From CAZIWJ01 sp964542855 (lineage in GTDB: Bacteria; Bacteroidota; Bacteroidia; Cytophagales; Cyclobacteriaceae): 7,832 nucleotides of DNA. The stretch lies in contig CAZIWJ010000173.1 of the NCBI GenBank assembly GCA_964542855.1, positions 1-7,832 of the forward strand. Direction: 5' to 3'. The notes below the pieces were generated by a model, which was given only the letters and a program-made list of their open reading frames with translations, was not told the DNA's origin and did not search any database. The translations under genes were made by a program, and so were the position numbers. This document shows positions 6,322 through 7,832 of the stretch, piece after piece (position 1 is the stretch's first letter; each line of letters begins with the position of its first letter).

Positions 6322-7065
6322 ATGAAACCAATTATCTTCTCTCTGCTCCCCCTGCTTTTTACGGTAGCCTGCACCGACAGCCCCAAACAGGAAGCTTCCT
6401 CCGGAAAAGAGGAGTACCTAATTGCCGAGTCGGATAAAGGCGTTCAGCAATCTCCAATTGATATCATTACTTACCAGACCCACGAGGGCACCCACGAAGT
6501 GCACCTGGAGTACAGGGTATCGCACGAAAAGGTAAAAAACACCGGGCATAGCATTGAAGTCAGCTACGACTCCGGTAGCGTACTTGAATTCGATGGCGCG
6601 CGGTATGCTTTTAAGCAATTTCACTTTCACACCCCTTCCGAGCACCTGATCGATGGCATTACCTACCCGATGGAAATGCACATGGTTCATACCCTGGAAA
6701 ATGATTCTTCGGGTAATGCACCCGAATACCTGGTACTGGGAGTGTTGTTTAAAATTGGAAAAAACAACGCATTCATCGACGAATTTCTCCAGGATGTACC
6801 CGCAAAGGCTGAAACCGAGGTAGAATATGAAAGCCATCTCGTTGACGTGAACGACCTACTGGAAAAAGGAAAACAGCATCCCTATTATATTTACAGGGGA
6901 TCGTTAACTACTCCTCCCTACACGGAGTCGGTACAGTGGTTACTGATGGAAGACATTGAAGAAGCCGCTCCGGGCCAGATAGAACGCATTAACGCCATTG
7001 AAGGAAATAACGCCCGGCACTTACAGGCGCTGTTCGGGCGGGAAGTGGAAAAAGTTATATTTTAA
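6322..7065 (+). CDS. Lipoprotein alpha-class carbonic anhydrase
   Basis: This zinc enzyme interconverts CO2 and bicarbonate. Residues 1-17 form a signal peptide ending FTVAC, so C17 is the likely lipid anchor (the -3 position is T, a relaxed lipobox) and the enzyme acts in the envelope. Alpha-class residues are present: QQSPIDI (42-48), the proton-shuttle histidine H76 (NTGHSIEV), zinc ligands H101 and H103 (QFHFHTPSEH) and H120 (EMHMVH), E107 and E118, and T196 in GSLTTPP. The catalytic set therefore looks complete. The stretch that normally precedes QSPIDI in this family, with its WGY...W aromatic cluster, seems absent: only about 25 residues link the lipid cysteine to that motif. Total length is 247. 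It is cotranscribed with the rhodanese gene (one-base gap). Confidence 0.95.
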   Translation: MKPIIFSLLPLLFTVACTDSPKQEASSGKEEYLIAESDKGVQQSPIDIITYQTHEGTHEVHLEYRVSHEKVKNTGHSIEVSYDSGSVLEFDGARYAFKQFHFHTPSEHLIDGITYPMEMHMVHTLENDSSGNAPEYLVLGVLFKIGKNNAFIDEFLQDVPAKAETEVEYESHLVDVNDLLEKGKQHPYYIYRGSLTTPPYTESVQWLLMEDIEEAAPGQIERINAIEGNNARHLQALFGREVEKVIF

Positions 7066-7109
7066 CCACTAAACTTGAATAGGTTTGCGGTTTATTAATA
7101 TAACTTGTA

Positions 7110-7129
7110 GCTCACCTGTGAGTATTTTT
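7110..7129 (+). terminator. Weak terminator after the carbonic anhydrase gene
   Basis: GCTCA (7110-7114) can pair with TGAGT (7119-7123, with one G-T pair) around a four-base loop and is followed by ATTTTT. The stem is short. It lies about 45 bases after the carbonic anhydrase stop and fits the end of the two-gene unit. Confidence 0.4.
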
Positions 7130-7152
7130 AAAATAAAAGTTAGTTAAATTAG

Positions 7153-7352
7153 AAAATAACCCTGTAAATAAAAGCTTGTTATAGCTTTACCTTTTGGGCT
7201 GCAAATTCCCCTTTGATAGCCGTACTGTACAGTACCTCACCAATTTTACCTGCTGTAGAGTTAGGTCAGGTTAAGTGAACGATGCCCTCAAAAATTAGCT
7301 TGTTCAGCAATTAAATCTTGAACCTTCGCCAGGAAAAACAAAATTTCAACAA
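7153..7352 (+). repeat. Long direct repeat, copy B (upstream of porin)
   Basis: Second copy of the repeat at 5601-5822, same orientation, about 80% identical by hand alignment and lacking 21 bases present in copy A. The left end begins with AAAATAACCC, which in copy A is part of the last codons of the araC-type gene. The right end, AAATTTCAACAA, stops exactly at the first possible GTG start of the porin. The copy therefore forms the whole immediate upstream region and leader of the porin gene. The second dyad is imperfect here (GTTAAGTGAAC, 7270-7280). No canonical TAnnTTTG element is present. Confidence 0.85.
7222..7235. promoter_or_regulatory. Three-unit GTAC array (14-bp palindrome)
   Basis: GTACTGTACAGTAC is a perfect 14-bp palindrome made of three GTAC units spaced by one base. 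It is identical to the right-hand palindrome of copy A, where a fourth unit is added on the left. It sits about 120 bases before the porin start, a reasonable place for an operator. The protein that would bind it is unknown. Confidence 0.5.
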
Positions 7353-7832
7353 GTGCTAACCGTGGAATTAAAACTGAAATACATTGCCTTCCTGTTTTTT
7401 GTGCTGGTTTTACATTCATCTAAAGCCCAATCGGTTGAATGGATAAGCAAAGATTCTACTTTCCATATCCAGCCCTACATGCAAGTTCAATTATGGGGTG
7501 TTTCAACATTTAACATGAAAGTAGACCTGGATGAAGATGGTGTACCTGAACCGGTCGATAACCGGTTTAATCCATTTTTCAGAAGGGCAAGACTGGGTTT
7601 TAACGCCAACGCTTACGATCACCTTAAATTTAAAGTAGTTACTTTTTTCGATGGGTTAGGAGCCGATATGCTGGGGGCAGACGTCGGTTCGGCCTTTGGG
7701 TCTTTTCCCGGCATTGGAATATGGGATGCCTATTTTAGTTGGGACCTGATGCCTGCCACCGACTGGTTTCACCTTACTGGTGGCTATTTCCGGCCGCAGT
7801 TCGGCAGGGAAAGCATTACTTCAGGCTTTGCC
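7353..7832 (+). CDS. Outer-membrane porin, OprO/OprP type (3' end outside window)
   Basis: This is the N-terminal 160 codons of a beta-barrel porin of the phosphate-selective porin O/P family, which forms anion or phosphate channels in the outer membrane; the gene runs off the right edge in frame. A signal peptide (KLKYIAFLFFVLVLHSSKAQ) is followed by FHIQPYMQVQLWG, then the family hallmark FFRRARLGFNANAYDHLKFKVVTFFD, and later GGYFRPQFGRESITSGFA. Aromatic residues alternate in the pattern of barrel strands. There is no ATG: the frame is closed by TAG at 7296-7298, and only GTG at 7353 or 7362 can start it. I list 7353 because it follows an A-rich stretch; starting at 7362 would remove three residues (MLT) and leave the signal peptide intact. 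The substrate is uncertain. Confidence 0.85.
   Translation, partial: MLTVELKLKYIAFLFFVLVLHSSKAQSVEWISKDSTFHIQPYMQVQLWGVSTFNMKVDLDEDGVPEPVDNRFNPFFRRARLGFNANAYDHLKFKVVTFFDGLGADMLGADVGSAFGSFPGIGIWDAYFSWDLMPATDWFHLTGGYFRPQFGRESITSGFA

Noticed and set aside
6418..6837. 139-codon minus-strand open frame inside the carbonic anhydrase gene
   Set aside because: It is antisense to the catalytic core of the enzyme, with no promoter or family resemblance.
5601..7352. Insertion sequence or composite transposon
   Set aside because: No transposase, terminal inverted repeats or target-site duplication is visible; the flanking units are direct, diverged and include the regulator's own 3' end.

Overview
The window reads as a chromosomal segment of a Bacteroidota member, probably Cytophagia-like. 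Three signs point there: promoter elements of the TAnnTTTG type, start codons preceded by A/T-rich DNA with no Shine-Dalgarno sequence, and several lipoprotein-type signal peptides. No RNA gene of a known class, CRISPR array, transposase, integrase or phage gene is visible.

Layout. Bases 1-320 hold no supportable gene but contain a GC-rich island. Two minus-strand genes follow: a small exported protein of possible PsbP/DcrB-like fold (321-869) and a lipoprotein cyclophilin (1358-1918). The 488-base gap between them holds two hairpins with T-tracts that point the 'wrong' way (plus strand), plus a third strong hairpin. A compact divergent promoter region (1919-2037) then drives a plus-strand operon: a 67-residue two-helix membrane protein, cydA, cydB and an AraC-family regulator whose start overlaps the end of cydB. 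This operon makes a cytochrome bd-type quinol oxidase with a short Q-loop.

Next comes a two-gene unit of a single-domain rhodanese (5973-6320) and a lipoprotein alpha-carbonic anhydrase (6322-7065), one base apart. The window ends inside an outer-membrane porin of the OprO/OprP type (7353 onward, GTG start).

The most notable structure is not a gene. The noncoding DNA just after araC (about 5601-5822) reappears, at roughly 80% identity by hand alignment, just before the porin (about 7153-7352). The rhodanese-carbonic anhydrase pair therefore sits between direct repeats of about 0.2 kb. Each copy contains a short tandem array of GTAC units spaced by one base (four units in the first copy, three in the second). 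Either the cassette was placed into an old araC-porin intergenic region that was duplicated in the process, or the two transcription units share a duplicated control region.

Functionally the right-hand part concerns the cell envelope and respiration: a terminal oxidase, a linked transcription factor, a sulfur-transfer protein, an envelope carbonic anhydrase and a porin. A link to sulfide- or cyanide-tolerant respiration is possible but only inferred from context.
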